Source of the DNA: Cellvibrionaceae bacterium
GTDB lineage: Bacteria > Pseudomonadota > Gammaproteobacteria > Pseudomonadales > Cellvibrionaceae
Direction of reading: 5' to 3'
NCBI GenBank assembly: GCA_021151525.1
Contig: JAGKXD010000084.1
Span: forward strand, 1 to 17,742
DNA: 17,742 nt
Shown here: positions 1 through 7,696 of the stretch, one piece after another
How positions within the stretch are numbered: position 1 is the first letter of the stretch
Layout: every line of letters begins with the position of its first letter
Position numbers and translations under genes: made by a program
Notes under the pieces: generated by a model
The model's database searches: none
What the model saw: only the letters and a program-made list of their open reading frames with translations
What the model was told of the DNA's origin: nothing

Positions 1-79
1 CAAGAAATTAATATGTTGTCGCCAAATAATACAAAAGTGTCGTTGCAATCATTTTTAATATTGAAATTCCTTTTGTATT

Positions 80-108
80 TTGACGACAAAATATTTTCAA
101 TGCTAAAA
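80..108 (+). promoter_or_regulatory. candidate sigma-70 promoter of the chemosensory operon
   Basis: A good -35 hexamer, TTGACG at 80-85, is followed 16-17 bases later by a poor -10 match (GCTAAA/CTAAAA, 102-108). The surrounding bases 1-120 are very A+T rich, as expected of a promoter region. It would give a leader of roughly 100 nt before the first gene. The -10 element is weak, so the assignment is tentative. Confidence 0.25.
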
Positions 109-159
109 AATTTGAATTGCCGGCGTTGAACCCTGTTCTAAACTCATCTGAGAAAAGTC

Positions 160-186
160 TCTTGGAAAGGGATGATGTTTCCAAGA
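160..186 (+). promoter_or_regulatory. leader hairpin upstream of the PilG-like gene
   Basis: Bases 160-168 (TCTTGGAAA) pair with 178-186 (TTTCCAAGA) to give a 9-bp perfect stem with a 9-base loop. It ends 29 bases before the start codon and just upstream of the AGGGGA ribosome-binding site at 203-208. No T-run follows, so it is not an intrinsic terminator. It may be a structured mRNA leader or a protein-binding dyad; its function is unknown. Confidence 0.4.
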
Positions 187-215
187 AGTAGTAATCAGCT
201 ATAGGGGAATTACTA

Positions 216-1136
216 ATGGCGGCGCAACTATCCTCGGCAAAACAACCGGGAAAATTATTTCAAGTGGCAGTGGTGGGAGCCGGTGCCAACGATTTAGAAA
301 TATTCTCGCGAATTTTTGCGATAACTCGTTATAGACCTCGTAGCTATCACTTAAAAGTGGTGAGTGAAAACAGTTCGCTGGGAGAATTAACTAGCGCAGC
401 AAATGCAGATATCTATGTGGTTAATCTTCATAACTCGCACGCAGTGCATTGCTGGCATAGGCTTTCAACATTAATTTCTGCGGAGCGCCGCAAGCCAGTA
501 TTAAAAATTTCTAAAGTAACTCCCACAACCGAATCAGGTTCAGAGTTCACTATTTCATGGCCGATTAACCCCGCCAAGTTATTACAGTCTTTGGATAATT
601 ATACAATTCGTCACCTTCATTATTATCCAGAGTTTGAAATAGGTTCTGAAGTAGAGCCTTCAGTTGCAACGGTTAAAAATTTCAAAGCTATCAATCTTTC
701 AACTCACGCACAGCAAGAGTCGCAACAAGAAAACAAACTAAGAATTCTGGTGGCAGACGATAGTCTGGCGGTTCGTCGCCAACTCAAAATGGAGTTTGAT
801 GTGATGGATGCCAAAATCAATTTGGTAGCCGATGGTGAAGCGGCCGTTAAAGCGGCTGAGAATGAAGAATACGATGTTATTTTTCTTGATGTCGTCATGC
901 CCGGTATTGATGGCTACGCCGCTTGCAAAACAATTAAGCGCAGTAAACTCAATAAAAATACGCCAGTCATTATGTTGACGAGCCGTTCATCAAAATTCGA
1001 TAAGCTCAAAGGTGTATTGGCAGGTTGCGATACCTATTTAACCAAGCCAATCAATCACAACGAATTCAAAGAAATTACCCAAAAGCATTTCGATGCTCAT
1101 AAAGCCCGCACTCAAAAACTGGAGAATGAACAATGA
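216..1136 (+). CDS. pilG: PilG-like response regulator with an N-terminal pseudo-receiver domain
   Basis: The protein has 306 residues, about twice the length of a classical PilG (about 135). Residues about 172-295 form a complete CheY-type receiver: acidic pair D181/D182, phospho-acceptor D225 (motif FLDVVMPG), a threonine in MLTS, and K277 in TKPIN. Residues about 14-130 look like a second, degenerate receiver. Its VVN segment puts Asn70 where the phospho-Asp belongs, the acidic pair is replaced by GAG, and SWPINP puts Trp115 where the conserved Lys should be. A linker of about 40 residues joins the halves. AGGGGA at 203-208 lies 7 bases from the ATG. In Pil-Chp systems PilG is phosphorylated by ChpA and controls pilus extension and cAMP synthesis in the cytoplasm. 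The stop overlaps the next start by 4 bases (ATGA). The receiver call is firm; the PilG assignment rests on position in the operon. Confidence 0.85.
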   Translation: MAAQLSSAKQPGKLFQVAVVGAGANDLEIFSRIFAITRYRPRSYHLKVVSENSSLGELTSAANADIYVVNLHNSHAVHCWHRLSTLISAERRKPVLKISKVTPTTESGSEFTISWPINPAKLLQSLDNYTIRHLHYYPEFEIGSEVEPSVATVKNFKAINLSTHAQQESQQENKLRILVADDSLAVRRQLKMEFDVMDAKINLVADGEAAVKAAENEEYDVIFLDVVMPGIDGYAACKTIKRSKLNKNTPVIMLTSRSSKFDKLKGVLAGCDTYLTKPINHNEFKEITQKHFDAHKARTQKLENEQ

Positions 1137-1495
1137 AACCTAATCGCATTATGATTGTGGATGACTCACCGGTCGAGTTACAGCATTTAAAAGAAATTGT
1201 GTCTGATGCTGGCTATCAAGTAATTACCGCAGTCAATGGGCAAGATGCTTACGACAAAGCAAAAACCTATAAGCCGGATGTGATTTTAATGGATGTTGTC
1301 ATGGATGGTATTGACGGTTTTGAAGCTTGCCGAAATATCACCGGCGATAAAGATTTATCGTCAATCCCTGTGGTGTTTGTAACCAGTAAAAATCAGCGCG
1401 CTGATCGTGTGTGGGGTGAACTACAAGGCGGTAAAGCTATGATCAGCAAGCCTTACACGCAAGATCAAATACTCGATACTATTGCAGCGCTTTAG
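1133..1495 (+). CDS. pilH: PilH-like single-domain response regulator
   Basis: This is a free-standing CheY-type receiver of 120 residues, the normal size for PilH. All phosphorylation residues are present: D10/D11 in VDDS, D54 in LMDVVMDG, T84 in FVTS and K106 in SKPY. It has no output domain. In Pil-Chp systems PilH is the second regulator served by ChpA, acting as phosphate sink or in pilus retraction; that role here is inferred from gene order. The start lies inside the end of the previous gene, with GGAG at 1121-1124 eight bases upstream, so the two are probably translationally coupled. The stretch before the KP motif (LQGGKAMI) departs from the usual GA-x-x-YL pattern, which may alter the alpha4-beta5 face. 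Confidence 0.88.
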   Translation: MKPNRIMIVDDSPVELQHLKEIVSDAGYQVITAVNGQDAYDKAKTYKPDVILMDVVMDGIDGFEACRNITGDKDLSSIPVVFVTSKNQRADRVWGELQGGKAMISKPYTQDQILDTIAAL

Positions 1496-1530
1496 TATTC
1501 ATCTGAAACTCTTTAATTTACCCAGAGTTT

Positions 1531-2145
1531 ATGGCAATGAATAATGACGCAAGAGTTTCCTCCTCGCTTCAGGCAAAAATTGTGGTGCAAGAAGAAGTGG
1601 AGGCTAACCTCATTCATGCGCTAACGCGTTTGCAGCACACGGCGTTTGAAAAGGAGTTTTTGAATGACGGTGCAGCGCAGCACACCGATAGTAAACCCGA
1701 AGCATTTTTTGGCTTCACCATAGGTCAGCTGCAATTTATGATTGCGGCTAGTTGCTTCTGTGAAGTCTTTGTTGATACGGCAATTGCTGCTATTCCCAAT
1801 GCGCCATCATCGCTATTAGGTTTGAGTAATATTCGCGGTGTGCTGATTCCAGTTTTTCAAATCCATTCACTCTTACACAGTCCATTTTCCAAAAAACCTA
1901 TTATTTTTGTAATAGGCAAAGGTGATTCAGCGGTTGGGTTGCTCATAGATCGCCTACCTACATCTCTCTCTTTGTCAGCACATCAGCGCGAAACGCCTGC
2001 CAAGCAAGAAAATCCTTTGTTGCAACAATTTATTAAAGCTAATTATTTTTCCAATCAAAATCATTGGTTGTTGCTTGATGGAAATGCTTTGGGCGAGCAG
2101 CTGCTTGCTTTAACCAATCATATTTATAAACAGGGATCTCATTGA
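1531..2145 (+). CDS. pilI: PilI-like CheW-domain adaptor protein
   Basis: The protein has 204 residues. A CheW fold covers about residues 58-195, recognisable by FFGFTIGQLQFMI, by GLSNIRGVLIPVFQI (the CheW GLxNLRGxIxPV core) and by VGLLIDRLP. About 55 residues of polar, Gln/Glu-rich N-terminal sequence precede the fold. CheW proteins couple a transducer to a CheA kinase in the membrane-bound array; the partners here would be the PilJ-like and ChpA-like proteins next door. The ATG at 1531 has only a weak AGAG upstream, and a second in-frame ATG lies at 1537, so the exact start is uncertain by two codons. It lies 35 bases after the PilH-like gene. Confidence 0.8.
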   Translation: MAMNNDARVSSSLQAKIVVQEEVEANLIHALTRLQHTAFEKEFLNDGAAQHTDSKPEAFFGFTIGQLQFMIAASCFCEVFVDTAIAAIPNAPSSLLGLSNIRGVLIPVFQIHSLLHSPFSKKPIIFVIGKGDSAVGLLIDRLPTSLSLSAHQRETPAKQENPLLQQFIKANYFSNQNHWLLLDGNALGEQLLALTNHIYKQGSH

Positions 2146-2166
2146 TTGTGACTTGTTTGATTGGTG

Positions 2167-2210
2167 ATTGTTAAAACGGAAAGTAAGTATTCGTTGTGTA
2201 TTGTTAAAAC
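2167..2210. repeat. two 11-bp direct repeats in the gap before pilJ
   Basis: ATTGTTAAAAC occurs at 2167-2177 and again at 2200-2210, exactly 33 bases apart, about three helical turns. Both lie in the 95-base gap between the PilI-like and PilJ-like genes, the widest gap inside the chemosensory operon. They could be a regulator-binding pair for an internal promoter, but no clear -35/-10 pair accompanies them. Confidence 0.5.
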
Positions 2211-2240
2211 TGGTTCATTGCTCATTCGTGGAGTCAACTG

Positions 2241-4205
2241 ATGAAAAAATTATCCGGGATTAAAATATCCCACAAAATTAGTAGCCTGATGATTGGCTTG
2301 GTGGTTGGTTTTCTGTTGATGGCGGTGGCTTATTACGCGCAATTCGCCTCGGAAAAAACAATTAGTGAGGCGAATACTAATTTTAAAACTATTGATCAGT
2401 TAATCTCGGCCACCCTGAATTCGGCGACCGAGATTCGTACAGCAACGCCAACCTTTGTTGATACGGGGGATGAGCAAGCGCTTAGCTATTATCGCGGCGG
2501 TAAAATGCAGATAAATGAATCCTTAAATTTATTGGGATCCATGAATGTTCGTTTTGTTAATAAAAATGCGCTCACTGTAGCAAAAGATGCAGTTAAGAAA
2601 TTAGATGCTGAGTTCAATAAAGTTGTCGATCAACAGGCAGCCGCCGCGAAGGACGCTGTTAAAAAAGAAGAGCTGAAGGCGGGTTTGAATGACGCAGTAG
2701 TGGCTATGACAACAAGCCTACAAGATTATCGCCGCTTAATGGATGCCAGTGTTAAGCGTCGCATTGCTCAGGCAGAGGGCGAATTAAATATTGCACGTAC
2801 CATGTTTGCTGCCGTGTTGTTCTTAACGGCAGTGGGAACCACCTTAGGGTTGTTCTTAATCTACCGCAGTATCGTGTTACCGCTGTGGCATATGCAACGT
2901 ATTATCGCCCAACAAAACAGTGGTAACGATAAAGCCCGTGTACGTATCCATGCGAACGATGAATTGGGTGAGTTAGGGCGCGCATTTAATCGGCTCTTGG
3001 ATGAGCGTATTAAAGTACTTTCCGAACAATCTCAAGAAAACGAAACACTCAATACCTCCATTATTGGTTTAATTCGCACGCTCGGCGCAATTGCCAGAAA
3101 AGATCTCTCGATTAAAGTACCTGTGTCAGCAGACGTGACAGGTACAATTTCCGATGCCGTGAATTTGTTAACCTCTGAAACTGCGCGCACTTTGCATCAG
3201 GTAAAAGGTTTCTCTGAAAAAATTAATGTGATTTCTGATCAATTGCAGGCGCAATCAGCGGTGGTGTTGCAAGTTGCTGAAGAAGAACGTACGCAAGTGG
3301 CCGATACCGTAAGCGCACTTGATCAATCTGCAAAAACAATGACTGATATTGCAAAAGAAGCACGCAGTGCCAACAGTATTGCATCTTCTGCGATTGACTA
3401 CACACAAAAAGCCCAGCTCTCGGTAATTCAAACTGTAGAGGGCATTCAAACCATTCGAGGTACTATTTCTGAAACAGAAAAACGTATTAAACGTTTGGGA
3501 GATCGCTCGCAAGAAATCACGTCAATCGTAAACTTGATTAACACCATTGCTGAACGTACACACATACTTGCACTGAACGCGAGTATGCACGCTGCATCAG
3601 CGGGTGAGGCGGGTAAAGGTTTCGCAGTGGTAGCGGAAGAGGTGCAGCGCCTTGCAGAGAATGCTCGTGGTGCAACCTCTGAGATTTCGGCGATGGTAAA
3701 TAATATTCGTGTGGAAACTTCAGACACGGTAAATATTATGAACAAACTTATTACCCAAGTGGCAGAAGGTACCAAGCTTGCAGAAGATTCCGGTCAACGT
3801 ATGCATGATACAGAAGCGGCAACGCGTCAATTAGTAAACCACGTAAAATCTATTGCGGTTAATTCTATGAACCAAGCCAATATGGCAAACCGCGTGCGCG
3901 ACCGTGCGTTATTGATTACCGAGTCAACAGAAAAAACACACGGAAAATTAGAGGAGCAGCGATTACAAACGGATGAATTGAAAAATTATGCGCATTCGCT
4001 AATGGATCGCGTAAACGTATTTACCTTGCCTGAGTTCCGCAGTGAAGCTCGTCCCGCAATTAATGCTACTGTTAATGTCACCAACACAGTGCCGACTCTT
4101 TCTCAGCCAGTAAATACTCAACCAACAGCAAATCAATTACATTTGGAGCAAATCGCTTTGGGGCAATTACCGCCGGAGCAAGTTCAGCAAGCAAAGCTAG
4201 CCTAG
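2241..4205 (+). CDS. pilJ: PilJ-like methyl-accepting chemotaxis transducer
   Basis: The protein has 654 residues. Membrane helix 1 is at about 14-35 and helix 2 at about 187-209, enclosing a periplasmic domain of about 150 residues, clearly shorter than the roughly 260 of Pseudomonas PilJ. A HAMP domain follows (about 208-262), then a second HAMP-like segment (about 272-318, with ARKDLSIKVP and DVTGTISDAVN). The conserved signalling hairpin tip at about 434-475 reads ILALNASMHAASAGEAG followed by KGFAVVAEEVQRLAE. The ASMHAASAGEAG wording is typical of PilJ, where most chemoreceptors have AAIEAARAGE. The Pro/Gln-rich tail after residue 600 shows no CheR-tethering pentapeptide. GGAG at 2230-2233 sits 7 bases before the ATG. 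In the family it senses pilus-related or surface stimuli and activates ChpA; the ligand here is unknown. Confidence 0.9.
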   Translation: MKKLSGIKISHKISSLMIGLVVGFLLMAVAYYAQFASEKTISEANTNFKTIDQLISATLNSATEIRTATPTFVDTGDEQALSYYRGGKMQINESLNLLGSMNVRFVNKNALTVAKDAVKKLDAEFNKVVDQQAAAAKDAVKKEELKAGLNDAVVAMTTSLQDYRRLMDASVKRRIAQAEGELNIARTMFAAVLFLTAVGTTLGLFLIYRSIVLPLWHMQRIIAQQNSGNDKARVRIHANDELGELGRAFNRLLDERIKVLSEQSQENETLNTSIIGLIRTLGAIARKDLSIKVPVSADVTGTISDAVNLLTSETARTLHQVKGFSEKINVISDQLQAQSAVVLQVAEEERTQVADTVSALDQSAKTMTDIAKEARSANSIASSAIDYTQKAQLSVIQTVEGIQTIRGTISETEKRIKRLGDRSQEITSIVNLINTIAERTHILALNASMHAASAGEAGKGFAVVAEEVQRLAENARGATSEISAMVNNIRVETSDTVNIMNKLITQVAEGTKLAEDSGQRMHDTEAATRQLVNHVKSIAVNSMNQANMANRVRDRALLITESTEKTHGKLEEQRLQTDELKNYAHSLMDRVNVFTLPEFRSEARPAINATVNVTNTVPTLSQPVNTQPTANQLHLEQIALGQLPPEQVQQAKLA

Positions 4206-4235
4206 ATGTTTGTGCAAGTTGAATTGGGATAAATT

Positions 4236-7157
4236 ATGGCCACGAACGCGTTAACGTCGGATCAACAGGAGTTACTCGCAATGCTTGCAGGTGAGCTGCA
4301 AGCATTGTTAGATATATCCTTAACGCAAGTAGAACACAACTCCTGTGCCGCAGAGAATTTACGGGATACTGCTGAAGCATTGGATAATTTTGCGAACGCA
4401 GCGGAGTTAATTGGCTTAAGTGGTTTGGCTTCGGCATGGCGTTGTTTGCGCGATAATTTTTTAGCCTTGGTGCAAGATGAGAGTCAAATTACGCCAGAAC
4501 AAACAGTGTTAGTTGATTCCTGGATAATTTATTTTCTGGATTTCCTACAAAACCTCTCGGCAGGTGATTTAACGCAGGAAACTATTGCTCCAGTTATAGA
4601 ATTTCTGACACAAACCGCATGGCCCCTTCCATTAAATACAACACAACAATCTGAGCTGACAAATGCATTGTTGAGTGCAGAGGTTGTTGTCAGCGAAGAT
4701 GATTTGAATCGCTTGCCAGCTATTGCTACTAAGGCGATGTTATCGCTTGCATTAAGCGATGATCTCAACCCCGATTTGTTTGAAGGTTTAATGATTGAAT
4801 TGCCTGCGCAAGTAGTGCAATTCACCGATCAATTAAATCAATTTACCCAAACACAAAATCAACAAGCACTTGCTAGTGCGCAACGTATCGCTCACACCTT
4901 AAAAGGTTCTGCCAATGTGGTCGGTATCAGTGGCCTTGCTAACTTCATGCATTTTAGCGAGGATCTTCTGGAAGAGATTGCGAAACATGGTGAGCCGCTG
5001 ACTCCTGCAATTAAAAATCTTTTATTGGATATGAGCGATACGCTCGCCACCATGTTAGATAGTTTGACAGTAGGCGATGTTCATGGCGAATCCATAGGCG
5101 AGCTTGAATTAAATGTTATGCAGCAGGTGTTGGATGCATACCATGCCATTCGTGCGCAAGGATTCGCTGGCTTTAATTCTGCTGTAAATGATCAGTTATC
5201 ACACGTGGATGAAGCCAGCATCACTGAATCTACTCAGGAAAATTTTACTGTCGATAGTTTTACGACTGAAATTCAACAAACATCAGATACACAATCCTCC
5301 CCCAATATTCAAGAAGCTTTGGCAGCACATTTGCGCATTAAAGAAGAAACTGCGCAAGATTTATTGCGGCTTGCTGGTGAGAGTGCGATTTCAACCAACC
5401 GCTTGCAAACACAAGTAACCGATGTTAAACAACAAGTCCAACACATTAGCGCGCTGCACAATAAGCTCACTCAACTCACTGAAGAGTTTGGTCATTTAAT
5501 TGAAGTGCGTGAATTATTTAATAGCCGCTCAAAAAATTCACGCGATGATGATTTAGATCCGCTTGAGTTAGATAAATACAATGAGCTGCACAGTTTTTTT
5601 CACCAGCTACAAGAATTCGCGATAGATACACGTGATGCCATTTATCAAACTCAGGGACAATTGCGTGCATTGGAAGATTTAACCTTTGAACAACAGGTGA
5701 CTAATCGCTCCAGTCAAAACCATTTGCTTGAAATGCGTATGATCCCCGCCAATCATTTTGAAGCACGTTTTCAACGCTGCGTACGCCAAGCCTGTCGATT
5801 GACCGGCAAACAAGCGCGTTTCAATTTGCGCGGTGGCGAAACCATGATTGATAGCCGCATTTTGCATGAGTTGGTTGATCCGCTAATGCATTTGCTACGT
5901 AACGCAGTCGATCACGGTATTGAATTGGCAAGTGATCGCGTGCAATCAGGCAAGTCGGCGGAAGGATTGGTTGAATTACAATTTACAGTGCAAGGTCAAT
6001 CTATTGTTATTCGCGTGGTGGATGATGGTGCAGGTTTGCAGCGTGAGCGCATTGCACAAAAAGCGCGTGAATTATCCATTACGCCACCAACCGATTCCAA
6101 CGCCGAAGTTGCAGACTTATGGCTCAAGCAAATTATTTTTGCCGCCGGTTTTTCAACGCGCGATCAAGTTAGCCAAACATCGGGTCGCGGTATTGGTTTG
6201 GATATGGTGGCAGATCGCGTTAATCAATTGAAAGGCCGCATTACTGTTGATAGCCGGCCGCACATGGGTTGTGAATTTTCTATTCGCTTACCCATGCCGA
6301 TGATTACCGAGCAAAGTTTATTGGTGGCAAGTGGTAAGCATAAACTTGCAATTTCGGCGCGTGGCGTTGAGCAATTATTATTTTTGGAAGAATCTGCACT
6401 CACCAATAATGGCGAGCAATTGCGTTACAGTTTTAATCAACAAGAAATTGATGTGTTCCATATAGCACAGCTCGCGCAATTGCCAGATGTGCTCACCATC
6501 AACGCAATAGATGCGCACGCATTGTTGGTGGTTGAAACCATGCCCGGCCAACGTGTTGGCGTTTTGGTTGAGCGGGTATTAGCAAGCCGTGAAATAGTAG
6601 TTAAACCTTTAACACCTTTTACTCCGCAAGTTACTGGTGTGATTGGCGCTACTATTTTGGGTGATGGTGCTGTTGCCCCAGTATTGGATGTACAGCAATT
6701 AGTATTGGATATGCTGCAGCGCGGTGTAAATGCGCAAGCTATGGATTGGATGGCAGATACCTTACGCATGAGCCAGCAAGCAGCAGCTAGCAAACCTATG
6801 GCCTTGATTGTGGATGACTCGTTGAGTACACGTCGTTCACTCGCGCAATTTGTGGGCGATATGGGGATGGACGTACGCACGGCGAAAGATGGCTTCGAGG
6901 CCATTGAAATTCTGCAAGAGGAAACACCGCATATTATGTTGGTGGATATGGAAATGCCGCGTATGAATGGCTTGGAATTAACGGCACATGTGCGCGCCAA
7001 TGAAAGCACAAAACATATTCCGGTGATTATGATTACCTCGCGCAATACTGAAAAACATCGCAGTCTTGCATCTGCGGCGGGAGTAGACACTTATTTGAAT
7101 AAGCCTTTCTCTGAAGAAGAATTGCTCCATCACATTCAGGAAAATATGCACGCATGA
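4236..7157 (+). CDS. chpA: compact ChpA-like hybrid CheA histidine kinase with C-terminal receiver
   Basis: The protein has 973 residues, against about 2,470 in P. aeruginosa ChpA. Domain order: a degenerate HPt-like domain (about 10-110) with no phospho-His; a true HPt (about 175-280) with H220 in AHTLKGSA; a dimerisation and linker region (about 355-500); a CheA ATPase (about 530-690) with N556 and H560 in LLRNAVDHGIE, G1 motif DDGAG at 596-600 and G2 motif GRGIG at 650-654; a CheW-like domain (about 695-840); and a receiver (about 850-970) with VDDS, D904 in VDMEMP and KP near 957. It would autophosphorylate via H220 and pass phosphate to its own receiver and the two upstream regulators. 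The start has a modest GGGA signal. The stop overlaps the next start by 4 bases. The family is certain; equivalence to ChpA is inferred from gene order and architecture. Confidence 0.9.
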   Translation: MATNALTSDQQELLAMLAGELQALLDISLTQVEHNSCAAENLRDTAEALDNFANAAELIGLSGLASAWRCLRDNFLALVQDESQITPEQTVLVDSWIIYFLDFLQNLSAGDLTQETIAPVIEFLTQTAWPLPLNTTQQSELTNALLSAEVVVSEDDLNRLPAIATKAMLSLALSDDLNPDLFEGLMIELPAQVVQFTDQLNQFTQTQNQQALASAQRIAHTLKGSANVVGISGLANFMHFSEDLLEEIAKHGEPLTPAIKNLLLDMSDTLATMLDSLTVGDVHGESIGELELNVMQQVLDAYHAIRAQGFAGFNSAVNDQLSHVDEASITESTQENFTVDSFTTEIQQTSDTQSSPNIQEALAAHLRIKEETAQDLLRLAGESAISTNRLQTQVTDVKQQVQHISALHNKLTQLTEEFGHLIEVRELFNSRSKNSRDDDLDPLELDKYNELHSFFHQLQEFAIDTRDAIYQTQGQLRALEDLTFEQQVTNRSSQNHLLEMRMIPANHFEARFQRCVRQACRLTGKQARFNLRGGETMIDSRILHELVDPLMHLLRNAVDHGIELASDRVQSGKSAEGLVELQFTVQGQSIVIRVVDDGAGLQRERIAQKARELSITPPTDSNAEVADLWLKQIIFAAGFSTRDQVSQTSGRGIGLDMVADRVNQLKGRITVDSRPHMGCEFSIRLPMPMITEQSLLVASGKHKLAISARGVEQLLFLEESALTNNGEQLRYSFNQQEIDVFHIAQLAQLPDVLTINAIDAHALLVVETMPGQRVGVLVERVLASREIVVKPLTPFTPQVTGVIGATILGDGAVAPVLDVQQLVLDMLQRGVNAQAMDWMADTLRMSQQAAASKPMALIVDDSLSTRRSLAQFVGDMGMDVRTAKDGFEAIEILQEETPHIMLVDMEMPRMNGLELTAHVRANESTKHIPVIMITSRNTEKHRSLASAAGVDTYLNKPFSEEELLHHIQENMHA

Positions 7158-7696
7158 ACCTTGAAAAAGATAATCGCGGACTTGACTCGACATTGCGCGA
7201 AGTAAGAGTTTCCGTTAACAACAATGAGCCTTTGGCATTGATGCATTTTGGTGACTTTAGTTTGTTGATGTCGAGCAAAGATATTGTGACTTTGATGTCG
7301 GCACACAAAATAATCCCCGCAGCGATTGCGCATAGCTGTGGCGCAATTGAATTTGAGCAGCAAGTAGTTCCCGTATTTGCATTCAATAAGGCCTTAAAGT
7401 TACAACCTACATTATCAAATACACAAATGACGCTGGTTATTATTCAATATGATGCATACATATTTGCACTGTGTTGCACTGCGCTCGAAAAAATAGAAGT
7501 GGCTGACGTACATTTTTTTGCAGTGCCTTTGAGCATGAGCAGTCGTAAACAACCCTTCACACAACTTGCTGTAGTCAATAAGCGTGCGGCGGGATTAACC
7601 AGCGCGGCACTGCTGTGGGAGCTATTACATATGCGCCATGCTGCCCAAACGATTCCGCGAATGAAAAGCCATGAGCTTATTCAAGGAGCGTGCTAA
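7154..7696 (+). CDS. divergent CheW-like protein in the chemosensory operon
   Basis: The protein has 180 residues, no signal peptide and no membrane helix. Alternating hydrophobic strands (PLALMHFGDFSLLM, VVPVFAFNKAL, MTLVIIQYDAYIFAL) and the segment EFEQQVVPVFAFNKAL, at the place of the CheW RGxxxPVxDL core, suggest a degenerate CheW fold at about 25-165. The NLRG motif is missing. It occupies the position of chpB in Pseudomonas but has no methylesterase domain (no Ser-His-Asp CheB signature). The ATG lies within the ATGA overlap with the kinase gene, and the stop shares one base with the next start (TAATG), so translational coupling is likely on both sides. A role as a scaffold or array adaptor is inferred only from context. 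Confidence 0.65.
   Translation: MNLEKDNRGLDSTLREVRVSVNNNEPLALMHFGDFSLLMSSKDIVTLMSAHKIIPAAIAHSCGAIEFEQQVVPVFAFNKALKLQPTLSNTQMTLVIIQYDAYIFALCCTALEKIEVADVHFFAVPLSMSSRKQPFTQLAVVNKRAAGLTSAALLWELLHMRHAAQTIPRMKSHELIQGAC
7683..7688 (+). promoter_or_regulatory. ribosome-binding site that fixes the ChpC-like start
   Basis: AAGGAG at 7683-7688 is a near-perfect Shine-Dalgarno sequence. It is 7 bases from the ATG at 7696 but only 1 base from an in-frame GTG at 7690, so the ATG is the likely start. Confidence 0.75.

Noticed and set aside
164..178. Possible sigma-54 promoter around TTGGAAAGGGATGATG
   Set aside because: The GG-N10 spacing leads to TG rather than GC, and the match is explained by the hairpin arms; no sigma-54 activator site is visible upstream.
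6437..7090. 217-codon open frame on the minus strand
   Set aside because: It lies entirely antisense to the ATPase/CheW/receiver part of the ChpA-like gene, has no ribosome-binding site and shows no family motif; it is a codon-bias shadow.
7690..7692. GTG as the start of the ChpC-like gene
   Set aside because: It is only one base from the AAGGAG ribosome-binding site; the ATG at 7696 has the correct 7-base spacing.
7154..7696. Assignment as the methylesterase ChpB because of gene order
   Set aside because: At 180 residues it lacks any CheB catalytic motif and instead has a CheW-like strand pattern.
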